Both the position numbers and the translations under genes were made by a program. This document shows, piece by piece, positions 35,406 through 44,444 of a stretch of DNA of 64,000 bases (position 1 is the stretch's first letter; each line of letters opens with the position of its first letter). The DNA comes from an uncultured Clostridia bacterium. Lineage in GTDB: Bacteria; Bacillota; Clostridia; Christensenellales; UBA1242. Location of the stretch: contig CAKVOE010000002.1 in the NCBI GenBank assembly GCA_934778215.1, forward strand, positions 124,001 to 188,000, read 5' to 3'. The notes under the pieces were generated by a model. The model was not told the origin of the DNA. It did not search any database and was given only the letters and a program-made list of their open reading frames with translations.

Positions 35406-38087
35406 ATGGACGAAAAAATTAAAAACGGCGAATTAGATGCAACGCAAAAGCCAATTGTTGAAGGCTCTACCGAAAGTGCATTTAAAGAAGCATATAACAA
35501 TAAACAGACCTTAAAGCAAAACAAAAAACTAGCAAAGAAAAAAAGCAAAAAGAAAAAGTCGGCATTTGAAAAGGTTTTAGATGAAAAAAAATCTGTTGAT
35601 ATTCCAGACAAAAAAATTAACCGTGTAAAACCCGACCCAAATGAAGGACTTAGCGTAGAACAAGTTATTGAAAGGATTAATAAAGGTTTTGTAAACACCA
35701 CACCTAATGCAAATGTAAAAACCTATCGCTCAATCTTTATAAATAACATTTTTACCTTCTTTAATATGCTTTGTTTGGCAATTGCTATTAGTTTGCTGTT
35801 TGCACAGTCTTACAAAAACTTAGTATTCATGGTAATTGCACTAGCCAATACCACCATTGGTATTGTTCAAGAAATTAGGGCAAAACGCACCATAGAAAAA
35901 TTAAGTCTTTTGACCGCACCCACCGCCAAAGTTATTAGAGGCGGAAGCGAATATGATGTAACTACCGCCGAAGTTGTAATAGACGATATAGTTTGTCTAT
36001 CTAACGGCAAGCAGATAGTTGCCGATGCAATTATTGTAGAGGGCAGTGTAGAAGTTAACGAGTCGCTACTAACAGGTGAAAGCGTAACCATAAAAAAGAC
36101 GGTGGGCGACACATTGTTTTCGGGAAGTTTTATTTCTAGTGGCAAATGTAAAGCACGGGTAGATAAAGTTGGCGCCGACTGTTATATAGAACAACTAAGC
36201 CAGCGTGCAAAACAGTACAAAAAACCAAAATCTGAATTGTTTAACTCTTTAAATATGACTATTAAGGTAATTGGTTTTATACTAATTCCACTAGCAATTG
36301 CAATGTATATTAACAACTATGTAAAAACGGGTACTTTTGCCGAAACGGTAGAAAAAAGTGCTGGCGCAATTGTAAGTATGATTCCTGCTGGTATGTTCTT
36401 GCTTTGTAGCGTAGCGCTAACGGTATCTGTAATTAGGCTTGCACAAAAAAAGGCGCTTGTTCAAGACTTGTATTGCGTAGAAATGCTTGCTCGTGTAAAT
36501 GTGTTATGTTTAGATAAAACGGGCACAATAACCGATGGCACCATGAAAGTATATAATTGCATAGAAGTGCAAAACAAAAGCGGTATGACACTAAAAAGAA
36601 TTGTGGGAAGTATGCTTTCTGCTCTTGGCGACAACAACCAGACTAGCCAAAGTTTAATTAATTATTTTGGTTTAAATAAAGAACTTCCTGCCACCGCTAC
36701 CCTACCATTCTCATCGGCAAGAAAGTTGAGTGCTGTAAGTTTTGAAAATTTGGGAACATACATTTTGGGCGCACCTGAATTTGTTATTCCTAATATGAAA
36801 GAAGGCAAAATTAAAGACACCATAGACCAATATGCAAAAGATGGATACAGAGTTTTGGTTTTGGCAAACTGTGCTGGAAACATAACTCGTGACGGAAACC
36901 TTCCTAACACCGCCCGACAAATTATTGCAATAATTGTGTTAGAAGACCGTATTAGAGAAGATGCCATAGACACCATTAAATGGTTTAAAGACAACGATGT
37001 AAAAATTAAAATTATTTCGGGCGATAACCCATTAACCGTTGCAGAAATTGCAAAAAGGGTAGGCGTAGACGACACCGAATCATTTATAAACCTAGAAGGC
37101 TTAAATGAGTCACAAGTCATTTCTGCCGCTAATAAATATACCGTTTTTGGAAGAGTAACCCCTGAGCAAAAAGCCATTTTGGTAAAGGCTATGAAAGCAC
37201 AGGGTAACACCGTTGCAATGACGGGCGATGGTGTAAATGATATTCTTGCACTAAAAGAAGCCGATTGCTCTATTGCTATGGCAAGCGGTAGTGAAGCGGT
37301 AAGAAGCGTTTCTCACATGGTTTTATTAGACAGCAAGTTTAGTTCTATGCCACAAGCCGTTTTTGAAGGAAGACGAGTAATTAACAACGTTCAGCGTTCA
37401 TCTGCTCTATTCTTTATGAAAACAATATTTACCATATTATTTTCAATATTCATTTTGGCTAATCGTCAAGTTTATCCATTTGCTCCATTGCAAATGTACA
37501 TGCTAGAATTTTTTGTAATAGGTATACCTAGCTTCTTCCTTGCTTTGCAACCTAACAAAAGCCGAATTAAAGGAAGGTTTATATATAACCTATTCAAGAA
37601 TGCACTTCCGGGAGCGTTGACTTTATTTATTAACTGCATATCAGTATATATATTTGTTCTTTTAACCCAAGGCAACTGGGACGACAGAGTTTTAATTAGT
37701 TCTATGTGCACAATTGCAATAACCTTTACCGGACTTGCAATGCTATTAAGACTTTGCCAACCTATGAGTACTCTTACTGGCATATTGTTTACAACCATGA
37801 CCAGTTTGTGCTTAGGGCTTACAATATTTGCACCCGACTTTTTTGACATTGCAAGAGTAGGCAGAGAAAACACATTATTTATAATTATTTTAATACTAAT
37901 ATCTGGTTATATTATTACCATATTCTCTAAAATATTAGACAAGATTAACATAGGCTCTAGCCAACAAGTAAAAATATCTAGTTGGGTCGACCAGCAAGTA
38001 AAAAATAATCACAACCTGCAATTTCCTACCATAATTGATACTAAACAAAAAGATGACGAAAAACTTGTTGATAAGCACTCAAAATAA
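35406..38087 (+). CDS. P-type cation-transporting ATPase, CtpE-like
   Basis: The 893-residue pump has a basic N-terminal extension of about 78 residues (nearly all Lys, Asp and Glu around positions 35-60), then the P-type core: GLSVEQVIERINKGFVN, membrane segments, the actuator loop (NESLLTGES), the phosphorylation site CLDKTGTITDGTM, the nucleotide-binding region, the hinge MTGDGVNDILALKEADC and the C-terminal membrane helices. The segment ALANTTIGIVQEIRAKRTIEKL is characteristic of CtpE-type ATPases, for which calcium transport has been proposed. The ion here is not certain. It is monocistronic, with its own promoter and terminator. Confidence 0.88.
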   Translation: MDEKIKNGELDATQKPIVEGSTESAFKEAYNNKQTLKQNKKLAKKKSKKKKSAFEKVLDEKKSVDIPDKKINRVKPDPNEGLSVEQVIERINKGFVNTTPNANVKTYRSIFINNIFTFFNMLCLAIAISLLFAQSYKNLVFMVIALANTTIGIVQEIRAKRTIEKLSLLTAPTAKVIRGGSEYDVTTAEVVIDDIVCLSNGKQIVADAIIVEGSVEVNESLLTGESVTIKKTVGDTLFSGSFISSGKCKARVDKVGADCYIEQLSQRAKQYKKPKSELFNSLNMTIKVIGFILIPLAIAMYINNYVKTGTFAETVEKSAGAIVSMIPAGMFLLCSVALTVSVIRLAQKKALVQDLYCVEMLARVNVLCLDKTGTITDGTMKVYNCIEVQNKSGMTLKRIVGSMLSALGDNNQTSQSLINYFGLNKELPATATLPFSSARKLSAVSFENLGTYILGAPEFVIPNMKEGKIKDTIDQYAKDGYRVLVLANCAGNITRDGNLPNTARQIIAIIVLEDRIREDAIDTIKWFKDNDVKIKIISGDNPLTVAEIAKRVGVDDTESFINLEGLNESQVISAANKYTVFGRVTPEQKAILVKAMKAQGNTVAMTGDGVNDILALKEADCSIAMASGSEAVRSVSHMVLLDSKFSSMPQAVFEGRRVINNVQRSSALFFMKTIFTILFSIFILANRQVYPFAPLQMYMLEFFVIGIPSFFLALQPNKSRIKGRFIYNLFKNALPGALTLFINCISVYIFVLLTQGNWDDRVLISSMCTIAITFTGLAMLLRLCQPMSTLTGILFTTMTSLCLGLTIFAPDFFDIARVGRENTLFIIILILISGYIITIFSKILDKINIGSSQQVKISSWVDQQVKNNHNLQFPTIIDTKQKDDEKLVDKHSK

Positions 38088-38102
38088 TTAAGCATAAAAG
38101 CA

Positions 38103-38145
38103 AAAAACACACAATTTTTGAAAAACCAAAAGTTGTGTGTTTTTA
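38103..38145 (+). terminator. terminator of the P-type ATPase gene
   Basis: AAAAACACACAA and TTGTGTGTTTTT form a long stem around a loop of about 18 bases. It may also serve the convergent gene at 38159. Confidence 0.85.
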
Positions 38146-38158
38146 TTTGTTTACAAAT

Positions 38159-39433
38159 TTATTTTTGCCTTTGTTCGTCATAAGACTCTTGAATATTGTT
38201 AATTTTTTGCAAATATTTTGCTACTGAGCCTTTATATTCTTCTTCGCCTGTTAATATTTTTTTGTACCTTTCTTCGGCAACGGAGCCAAACCCTTTAATT
38301 AGTGTATTATATTTAGGGCAGGCACTTTTATATTCCGTACCAGTTGTGTTGTTTAACAAGTTTCCCGACCCCATCATATACACATCTATAACCGAATCTT
38401 TATTTATAAAGTTCTTTGTGTCTGACCTAGAATTTAGTTCTCGCAAAAAGTTTAAATCCAAAAAACTGCTTAATAGTGACGCATACTCTGGGTCGTTTAA
38501 TTTTTGCTTATCGTAATCATTTAACTGATGCACCGAAGTTAGGCTTTGCAAATTTGGAGTGGTAAGCAATCTTTTGCCCGTCATATTGTACGCCAACCTA
38601 TCGGTATCTTGCAACGCCTCTAAGCCCATTTGTAATGGTCCTAAATAATTTTTGTTGGCATCTTCTTTATTATTTATAATACCCGAACCCTCTCTTTGAA
38701 TTCTGCCCGCAATCGTCATAGGAGAGTAACAATTTTTGTACATCTCATAATAACTAGAATTTGTGCTTTTTAACATATCTAGCATATAGTAATAGGCGTT
38801 TGCACTAAATATGCTTATGCTATCATAATAAATACACGTTCCTCTTTTTCCTTCATAGGTGGGGTCTTTGCGAGAATCTTCCAAAAATCGTTCAAACCTT
38901 TTTTGAATCTCTTTGTCGCTACTAACTGTTGCGGTAAAATTTTTAAAAGCTTCCTCATGTTCCGCCCTATTTATATTACCACCATTTTCTGACTCTACCA
39001 CCTCAACTTGTGCCACATTATGTCCGCTTGTAGTAGCCTTTCTTTCTTCTTTGCTAAGAAACATTGCGTCCGAAAAGCACGACATCGCCAAAAGTCCCAC
39101 AACATTTACAACTGCCAATGCGGTACCTACTACTTTTATATTTTCTTTTAGAACCGCCCTTTGTGCTTGTGGCAACGTTCTCGAAATTGATTGCGGTCTA
39201 TTACGCCCGCTTTGTTTAATTTGTTTTACCCTTTTTAAATTTACTTCGCCCAAAAACGCCTTAACCAAAATCTCCGGTCTTTTAACCAAAAATTCCCTTG
39301 CCTCTTTTGCGCCAACACGGTCTTCTACTCTTTTAAAAAAGACCTTAAACTCTGGATCATAAAAATAGGTTTCAATATTCTTTTTTTCGGGCCCGTATAA
39401 CTTTGCACTATTGTTTTTATTATGTGTTCCCAT
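38159..39433 (-). CDS. membrane protein with lysozyme-like (SLT-type) C-terminal region
   Basis: The 424-residue protein has a basic cytoplasmic part of about 95 residues, one membrane segment (about 97-117) and a large external region. Residues about 230-360 resemble a lytic-transglycosylase-type lysozyme fold: REGSGIIN with a candidate catalytic Glu, then NYLGPLQMGLEAL, which matches the G-LQ pattern of that family, and later VYMMGSGNLLN, like the NAG-G motif. I call it putative because the spacing is looser than usual. It has its own consensus promoter 2 bases from the gerC stop. The position next to a germination operon fits a cell-wall or cortex role, but that is inference. Confidence 0.45.
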   Translation of the reverse strand: MGTHNKNNSAKLYGPEKKNIETYFYDPEFKVFFKRVEDRVGAKEAREFLVKRPEILVKAFLGEVNLKRVKQIKQSGRNRPQSISRTLPQAQRAVLKENIKVVGTALAVVNVVGLLAMSCFSDAMFLSKEERKATTSGHNVAQVEVVESENGGNINRAEHEEAFKNFTATVSSDKEIQKRFERFLEDSRKDPTYEGKRGTCIYYDSISIFSANAYYYMLDMLKSTNSSYYEMYKNCYSPMTIAGRIQREGSGIINNKEDANKNYLGPLQMGLEALQDTDRLAYNMTGKRLLTTPNLQSLTSVHQLNDYDKQKLNDPEYASLLSSFLDLNFLRELNSRSDTKNFINKDSVIDVYMMGSGNLLNNTTGTEYKSACPKYNTLIKGFGSVAEERYKKILTGEEEYKGSVAKYLQKINNIQESYDEQRQK

Positions 39434-39457
39434 ATTTTGTTACCGCCTTATGTAGTA

Positions 39458-39486
39458 AGTATAACTCAAAAGAACCCCTTTGTCAA
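39458..39486 (-). promoter_or_regulatory. promoter of the lysozyme-like gene
   Basis: On the minus strand TTGACA (39481-39486), a 17-base spacer and TATACT (39458-39463). This looks like a vegetative promoter, lying right after gerC. Confidence 0.75.
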
Positions 39487-39487
39487 A

Positions 39488-40744
39488 CTAGAACTGCTTA
39501 TCTATTTCTATCTCAACTTCTAAATTGATGTGTTTAATATATTCATCTCCATATTTTTGTATAAATTGCTTCCATTTTTTAGGGTTTTTGCTATACAACT
39601 CATCTCCTAAATGAAAGACGTCTGCATTAACCTTTTGTGCCAAATTGAAGGTGTTTTTAATCTCTTTTTTCATTTCTTCGATAATTTTATTTTCAACTTC
39701 TTTGGTCAAAAAATCTCTTTGAATATAAAGGGTGTCAATTCTTTCTCCCGACTCATTGTCAATTTCTATAACTTCATTTCTTGATGTATGCACCTTCATT
39801 TTGCAAACGGGTGTATTCCCTTCAAAACGAGCATCTATATTTACACTTTTATCTCTTACAAAAACCGAAACCCGAGCATTGTCATAATACAAATTATCAC
39901 TAACATTTTTTAGAGATATTATACCCGAAGAAGATTTTTTGTTGGCATAATTTAGCCCCTTTACCCCATTGTCTTCACTAAATTCAAAAACTTTGTTTCC
40001 GTTTTTAAAAAGATACACATTATTAAAAAAAGCAATTCTTTGTTTTGGCTTTTGTTCGCTAGAACCCGAACCGCCAGAGCCACCCGAGCCACCCGACTCG
40101 CCAGACCCGCCTTGCGACCCATTTTGTTCGTCTTTGCTTTCATCTTCAAACTTAATACCACTAATAATGCCAGTGCTACCAATTTTGTAGTAGTCATTTA
40201 CAAAACGCTCTAACTGAATCATAGAGCCGTTCATAGACTGTTCTTTATATAGGTACAATTTTTGTATTTCTACGGCACTCGCAAGTTCTAACGCCTTTGT
40301 CTTTTTTAACTCTTCCTTAGACTCTCCATCGCACACAAGCAACAAGCATGACGTAGGAATTCTTGCATCTCGTATAAAATAATCTATGGTAGGAATTGTT
40401 AAGTTATTATCTATAACACTCTTGCCAAAACAAACGGCATTTACATGCCCCATACCAGCGGTTTTGCCCAACAAAAAGGATACTTGATACATGGCTTCGG
40501 CAACTGTGTCTGCCTTAGATGAGATAAAGTCCAACCCCACAGACCCGCCCTCTGCGGTACTGCCATCACTAGGTCTTACGACCTGTGCGGTTACTTCATA
40601 TTTTTCGTCACTAAAATCTACCCCTATTGCCGTTACAATAATTCGCATATTTAATTCCGATTGTATGTTTAGCGATTGCGGAACCAAAATTAAACTTATT
40701 ATTAAAATTATTACCCAAAGGTATTTTTTTATAAAGTTTTTCAT
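39488..40744 (-). CDS. Ger(x)C-family germination protein without lipobox cysteine
   Basis: GerC subunits are normally lipoproteins of the spore germinant receptor. The 418-residue protein aligns with the family at ELNMRIIVTAIGVDFSDEKYEVTAQVV, ISSKADTVAEAM, GHVNAVCFGKSVI and the C-terminal domain with NADVFHLGDELYSKNPKKWK. In the usual family the segment before ELN reads GCWNRRELN; here the aligned residues are SLNIQSELN, so the lipid-accepting Cys is absent and the first hydrophobic helix may be a membrane anchor instead. A Gly/Ser-rich linker (about 205-232) is inserted mid-protein. Its start overlaps the gerB stop by 4 bases. Confidence 0.85.
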   Translation of the reverse strand: MKNFIKKYLWVIILIISLILVPQSLNIQSELNMRIIVTAIGVDFSDEKYEVTAQVVRPSDGSTAEGGSVGLDFISSKADTVAEAMYQVSFLLGKTAGMGHVNAVCFGKSVIDNNLTIPTIDYFIRDARIPTSCLLLVCDGESKEELKKTKALELASAVEIQKLYLYKEQSMNGSMIQLERFVNDYYKIGSTGIISGIKFEDESKDEQNGSQGGSGESGGSGGSGGSGSSEQKPKQRIAFFNNVYLFKNGNKVFEFSEDNGVKGLNYANKKSSSGIISLKNVSDNLYYDNARVSVFVRDKSVNIDARFEGNTPVCKMKVHTSRNEVIEIDNESGERIDTLYIQRDFLTKEVENKIIEEMKKEIKNTFNLAQKVNADVFHLGDELYSKNPKKWKQFIQKYGDEYIKHINLEVEIEIDKQF

Positions 40745-41871
40745 ATTTCACACCTGCTTTTGTAATATACTTTTACGGGCAAACGCTTGTTTTTGCTTTT
40801 TTTCATCTCAATTGTTACCAAAACAAGCAAAAGCGTTAATATTACACAATTAATTGCAAACATTATATAGCAAATTACATTTCGAAAATAATTTGAGGCG
40901 TTATCCAAATTTTTAAATATGAAGTACTCTATAAAATAAATGCTTACTACCGAAACAAACTCTATAATATAATTCTTATCTACATTAAATATTTCGCTTA
41001 TGCACTTTGTATAGGTGTAAACATAAAATCCGCATGCCAATATTTTAGAAATAAACACAAACAACACCAAAAACCAATCAGGTCTACCAATGCCAAGCCC
41101 TATTAGTGAATATTGTGTTATTGCCGAAAGTGCATTTGCCTGATAATCTGACAAATACTCATTTATGCCATAAAAAAATAATATTTCTATAACGGCAATA
41201 GCTGCGGTAGATGCATACGCTAGCGACAACTTTAATTTAGGAGATTTAGTAATTTTTACATTGCCAAACAGCATAGGAATAACCATAAAATCGCCTATCC
41301 ACGGCTGGTATTTTAAAAAGTTTTTGGCATACTCTCCCAAATCGCAATCTAAAATAGGCAAACAGTTAGAAAAATCTACATTTACAAAACCCAAAAGCAA
41401 ACTTGCAAATATGCCAAAGCCAATTACAAATGAATACAACTCTGCCGACCGACCCAAACTGTTAAGCCCGCCAAACACCATCATCAAAAGCAATATTATC
41501 ATAAGTACACTAAAATATTTCCACGGAAGTTTATCAAAAAGCACATTTGCAAAAAACTCGTGCGTTCCTTTGTAAGTAATTATGGTCTTAGACAAAAACA
41601 AAAGTATTAACAATACGCAAACAATAGATTTGCCAATTTTGCCAATATGTTTTTCTAGCAACTCAAAGAGTGTAATATCTTTAAGTTTTGTTAAAAGGTT
41701 AATATAAATTATAGCAATTAAAAAATCTATTGCAACCAAAAAAGCAAAAACTATCCACGAATCTCTGCCAAAATCTTCGGCAAGCAATGCGGGTAATCGC
41801 TGAAATTTTGTGCTTATAAAACACACAGCCAAAAGCATACACGCTTGGTTAGTTGTCAATTGTTTTTTCAT
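40741..41871 (-). CDS. GerB-type endospore germination permease
   Basis: The 376-residue protein is a multi-span transporter-like subunit of the APC fold, with about 10 hydrophobic segments from residue 10 to 360. The family features QACMLLAVCFISTKFQRLP in the first helix, DSWIVFAFLVAIDFLIAIIY and LPWKYFSVLMI fit GerAB-type permeases, the germinant-binding subunits. It overlaps gerA by 23 bases and gerC by 4 bases. AAGGAG lies upstream of the start. Substrate specificity (amino acid or sugar) cannot be predicted. Confidence 0.85.
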   Translation of the reverse strand: MKKQLTTNQACMLLAVCFISTKFQRLPALLAEDFGRDSWIVFAFLVAIDFLIAIIYINLLTKLKDITLFELLEKHIGKIGKSIVCVLLILLFLSKTIITYKGTHEFFANVLFDKLPWKYFSVLMIILLLMMVFGGLNSLGRSAELYSFVIGFGIFASLLLGFVNVDFSNCLPILDCDLGEYAKNFLKYQPWIGDFMVIPMLFGNVKITKSPKLKLSLAYASTAAIAVIEILFFYGINEYLSDYQANALSAITQYSLIGLGIGRPDWFLVLFVFISKILACGFYVYTYTKCISEIFNVDKNYIIEFVSVVSIYFIEYFIFKNLDNASNYFRNVICYIMFAINCVILTLLLVLVTIEMKKSKNKRLPVKVYYKSRCEI

Positions 41872-43318
41872 ATTGTTTTTTACTCCTTGCGTTGTATCTG
41901 TTTTTCTGTCTTGTAGGGTTTATGTTTGGTATAGACTTTGGTCTTGTTAGCATTTTTGTAAGAGACGACATCAAAAAGCCGTCTTTTTTATCCCTTTTTA
42001 TACTTGGTGCGTAAGGTGCAAAATAAGGCGTTCCATAAGAGTCAAAGGTCATAAGATAGGACGTTAATGAAATTAGTCCAAGTAGCATTCCATAAAACCC
42101 TGCTACGCCACCAATTACTGTAAAAAACAATCGCAAAATAGAAGCCGTTGCCGTTTGATCGGGTACCATATAAAGCGTTATTCCGCTAATTGCAACCATA
42201 ATAACGGACGGTGGAGAAATAATTCCCGCTTGCACCGCCGTATCGCCTAGCACCAACGCCCCAACAATGCTTAGTGCCATACCCAAATATTTGGGCATTC
42301 TTATGCTGGCTTCGTTTAATATCTCAAACAAAAACAGCACAACCAATATCTCTATTAGCGGTGGAAATGAAAGGTCTTGAATGCTACTTTGTATAGATAT
42401 TAAAAAATCTATCGGAAGTAGTGCAAAATGAAAACTTTGAAGTGCAACATATATGCCCGGCAGAGTGATACTAATAATGTACCCCCAAAGCCTTAATAAC
42501 CTTACAAAACTAGAATGCATTGGGTGATTATAATAATCATCACTACTTTGAAAATCTTCTAACAAGGTAAATGGCAAAGTTAAAGCAAGTGGCGAGCCAT
42601 CGGAAAAAATTACCACCCTGCCTTCTAACAACTTGCTGGTTGCAACTTCGGGTTTTTCGGTGTTACCAACCTGTTTAAATAAAACGCTATGCTTTTGTTC
42701 GAGGTTGGCTTGCAGATAATAACTATCTATTACGCCGTCAATTTCTATGCCCTTTAATTTCTGTTTAATCTTTTCTACAACGCTTTTTTCGGCAATGGTG
42801 CTAATGTACACCAAACACACCTTGCTTTGAGTATACTTACCCACCTTTATTTCTTCAATTTTTAAATCGGGTGTTTTTAACTTTCGCCTAATTAGACTTA
42901 AATTTGTAGCAATATCTTCTACAAATCCCTCTCGTGGACCTTTTAAAACCGCCGATGTAGGGGGTTCGGTTACCGCCCTTTTTTCGTAGCCTTGACAAGG
43001 ACAACTTACACACTTGGTAGAGTCTTCAAAATATAACAACACAAACCCCGACAACAAATCGTTAAATATTTGCTTTTTGTTCTCTTGCTTTGTAGCCCCC
43101 ACAATGTTGACGCTAGACAAAATATCATCTTCACTAGAAACCTGTTGTGCTTTTTTTAATGCTTCAAAAATGTTACTGTTTGCTTGCGTCTTATTGATTA
43201 GATTTTCTATATAAGCATATTTTACCGTAGTTGAACCCTCTATTTTAATTTCGCCACTAACAAAGTCGCTGGCATCTTTAAATTTTTCATTTAAAATTTT
43301 TGATATTTTTTCTTCCAT
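41849..43318 (-). CDS. GerA-type spore germination receptor subunit
   Basis: I start it at the ATG at 43318 (489 residues); the frame continues to 43423, but that region overlaps a terminator and gives a hydrophobic, non-family N-terminus. There is no clear ribosome binding site. The protein has the GerA layout: a soluble N-terminal half with FVLLYFEDSTKCVSC and the family segment TEPPTSAVLKGPREGFVEDIATNLSLIRRKLKTPDL, then a membrane domain with RLLRLWGYIISITLPGIYVALQSFH, PFPPLIEI-type FPPLIEILVV and GDTAVQAGIISPPSVIMVAISGI. It is the first gene of the gerA-gerB-gerC operon. Confidence 0.92.
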   Translation of the reverse strand: MEEKISKILNEKFKDASDFVSGEIKIEGSTTVKYAYIENLINKTQANSNIFEALKKAQQVSSEDDILSSVNIVGATKQENKKQIFNDLLSGFVLLYFEDSTKCVSCPCQGYEKRAVTEPPTSAVLKGPREGFVEDIATNLSLIRRKLKTPDLKIEEIKVGKYTQSKVCLVYISTIAEKSVVEKIKQKLKGIEIDGVIDSYYLQANLEQKHSVLFKQVGNTEKPEVATSKLLEGRVVIFSDGSPLALTLPFTLLEDFQSSDDYYNHPMHSSFVRLLRLWGYIISITLPGIYVALQSFHFALLPIDFLISIQSSIQDLSFPPLIEILVVLFLFEILNEASIRMPKYLGMALSIVGALVLGDTAVQAGIISPPSVIMVAISGITLYMVPDQTATASILRLFFTVIGGVAGFYGMLLGLISLTSYLMTFDSYGTPYFAPYAPSIKRDKKDGFLMSSLTKMLTRPKSIPNINPTRQKNRYNARSKKQYEKTIDN

Positions 43319-43402
43319 ACAACTATTGTGATTAATGTGTTTAATTTTTATGCCAAAAAACACCCAAAACAACCAACACAACCAAAAAATATTTTTGTAA
43401 AA

Positions 43403-43440
43403 ATAAAAAAAGCCCAAAGGCAATTATCCTTTGAGGCTCA
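43403..43440 (-). terminator. terminator between the DUF11 gene and gerA
   Basis: On the minus strand AGCCTCAAAGG and CCTTTGGGCT form a stem with one mismatch around a 7-base loop, then a run of T. It isolates the DUF11 gene from the germination operon. Confidence 0.8.
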
Positions 43441-43456
43441 AAAAATTTAATATGTA

Positions 43457-44281
43457 TTATACAAAATGTCCCGAAATTCCTACTATTGTACTGCTAGATG
43501 CCGGAACAATTATTTCGGGTCCTGAAGCAGACGGAATAACCAACACATTAGACCCCGACAATGTGTACTCGCTAGAATTTAGCGTGGTTTCCGCACCATT
43601 TCCCATTTTTAAACTAACCGAAGTTAGCACAAAATTTGCGGGTAGGTTGTCGGTAATATTTGAAACTCCTGCATCTACACTGCCCGAATTTGAAATGGTT
43701 ATATAATATCTAAAATTTTGGTTAGGCACAACATCTGTTACACTAGCACTTTTTACAATATCAACAATAGATGCTTGCCCACGACTAACACTAGCGTTTG
43801 CATACCCCACCTTTGTACCACTAGCGGTGTAGCCAATACCCTGAACGGAATTAGTAATAGTTGTTACATTGCTAGGCAAGTTAAAAACAACCTGTGCTTT
43901 ATAGGTCAAAGTCATACTTTCACCAACGGCAAGTTGTTGAAGGGTAAATGTTAACGGATTGGTTGCAATAGGGGTTACAGCATAACTTGTGTTAGATGTA
44001 GTTAGTTTGGCACTACCAACAACATACGCAAGACGGTTTCCTCCTAAATCATCAATAACTCTAACTCCATTAAAATAAGAATTTCCCGAATTTGTGATTG
44101 TAACAGTATAACTAATTATTGAACCTACTGCAAAATTGGTAGGTTGAGCAATTTTTGAAAGCGTCATTCCACTATTCTCCTCTAAGTTTATGCCTAAAAA
44201 ATTGGATTCTATTGTATTTGTTGACGTTTCTCCAACAAACGAATAGGTTAAAGTTGCAATATTATTTATTTGCGTTGCCAT
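43457..44281 (-). CDS. DUF11 / B_ant_repeat protein, possible spore-surface protein
   Basis: The 274-residue protein has two copies of the DUF11 (TIGR01451-type) repeat: first about 38-150 (KIAQPTNFAVGSIISYTVTITNSGNSYFNGVRVIDDL), second about 175-270 (KSASVTDVVPNQNFRYYITISNSGSVDAGVSNITDNLP). It has no signal peptide and no membrane segment, starting with MATQINNIATLTY. Proteins of this repeat type are mostly extracellular; a version without a signal peptide would fit deposition on the spore from the mother cell. A sigma-K-like promoter upstream supports this. AAGGAG precedes the ATG. The role is inference. Confidence 0.7.
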   Translation of the reverse strand: MATQINNIATLTYSFVGETSTNTIESNFLGINLEENSGMTLSKIAQPTNFAVGSIISYTVTITNSGNSYFNGVRVIDDLGGNRLAYVVGSAKLTTSNTSYAVTPIATNPLTFTLQQLAVGESMTLTYKAQVVFNLPSNVTTITNSVQGIGYTASGTKVGYANASVSRGQASIVDIVKSASVTDVVPNQNFRYYITISNSGSVDAGVSNITDNLPANFVLTSVSLKMGNGAETTLNSSEYTLSGSNVLVIPSASGPEIIVPASSSTIVGISGHFV

Positions 44282-44325
44282 ATCTTCTCCTTATCAAAAA
44301 GTTAAGCGATAATCTTTCGCCACTT

Positions 44326-44354
44326 TATATTATGAAAAATTTTTAGGCTTTGTG
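44326..44354 (-). promoter_or_regulatory. sigma-K-like promoter of the DUF11 gene
   Basis: On the minus strand CACA (44351-44354), a 16-base spacer and CATAATATA (44326-44334). This fits the Bacillus sigma-K consensus mACm-N16-CATAnnnTA. No TTGACA/TATAAT pair was noticed nearby. Confidence 0.5.
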
Positions 44355-44370
44355 AAAATAACGCCTCAAC

Positions 44371-44420
44371 AAAAAAACATTAAGCAATTTTGTAATATAC
44401 ACCGCTTGATTAATGTTTTA
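44371..44420 (-). terminator. probable terminator of the transglutaminase-like gene
   Basis: On the minus strand AACATTAA and TTAATGTT pair across a loop of about 27 bases, followed by a T-run. Confidence 0.55.
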
Positions 44421-44444
44421 ATCCTTTTTTATTATATAATACGC

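Noticed and set aside
43319..43423. N-terminal extension of the GerA protein
   Set aside because: The extra residues overlap the upstream terminator, are unlike GerA proteins and have no ribosome binding site.
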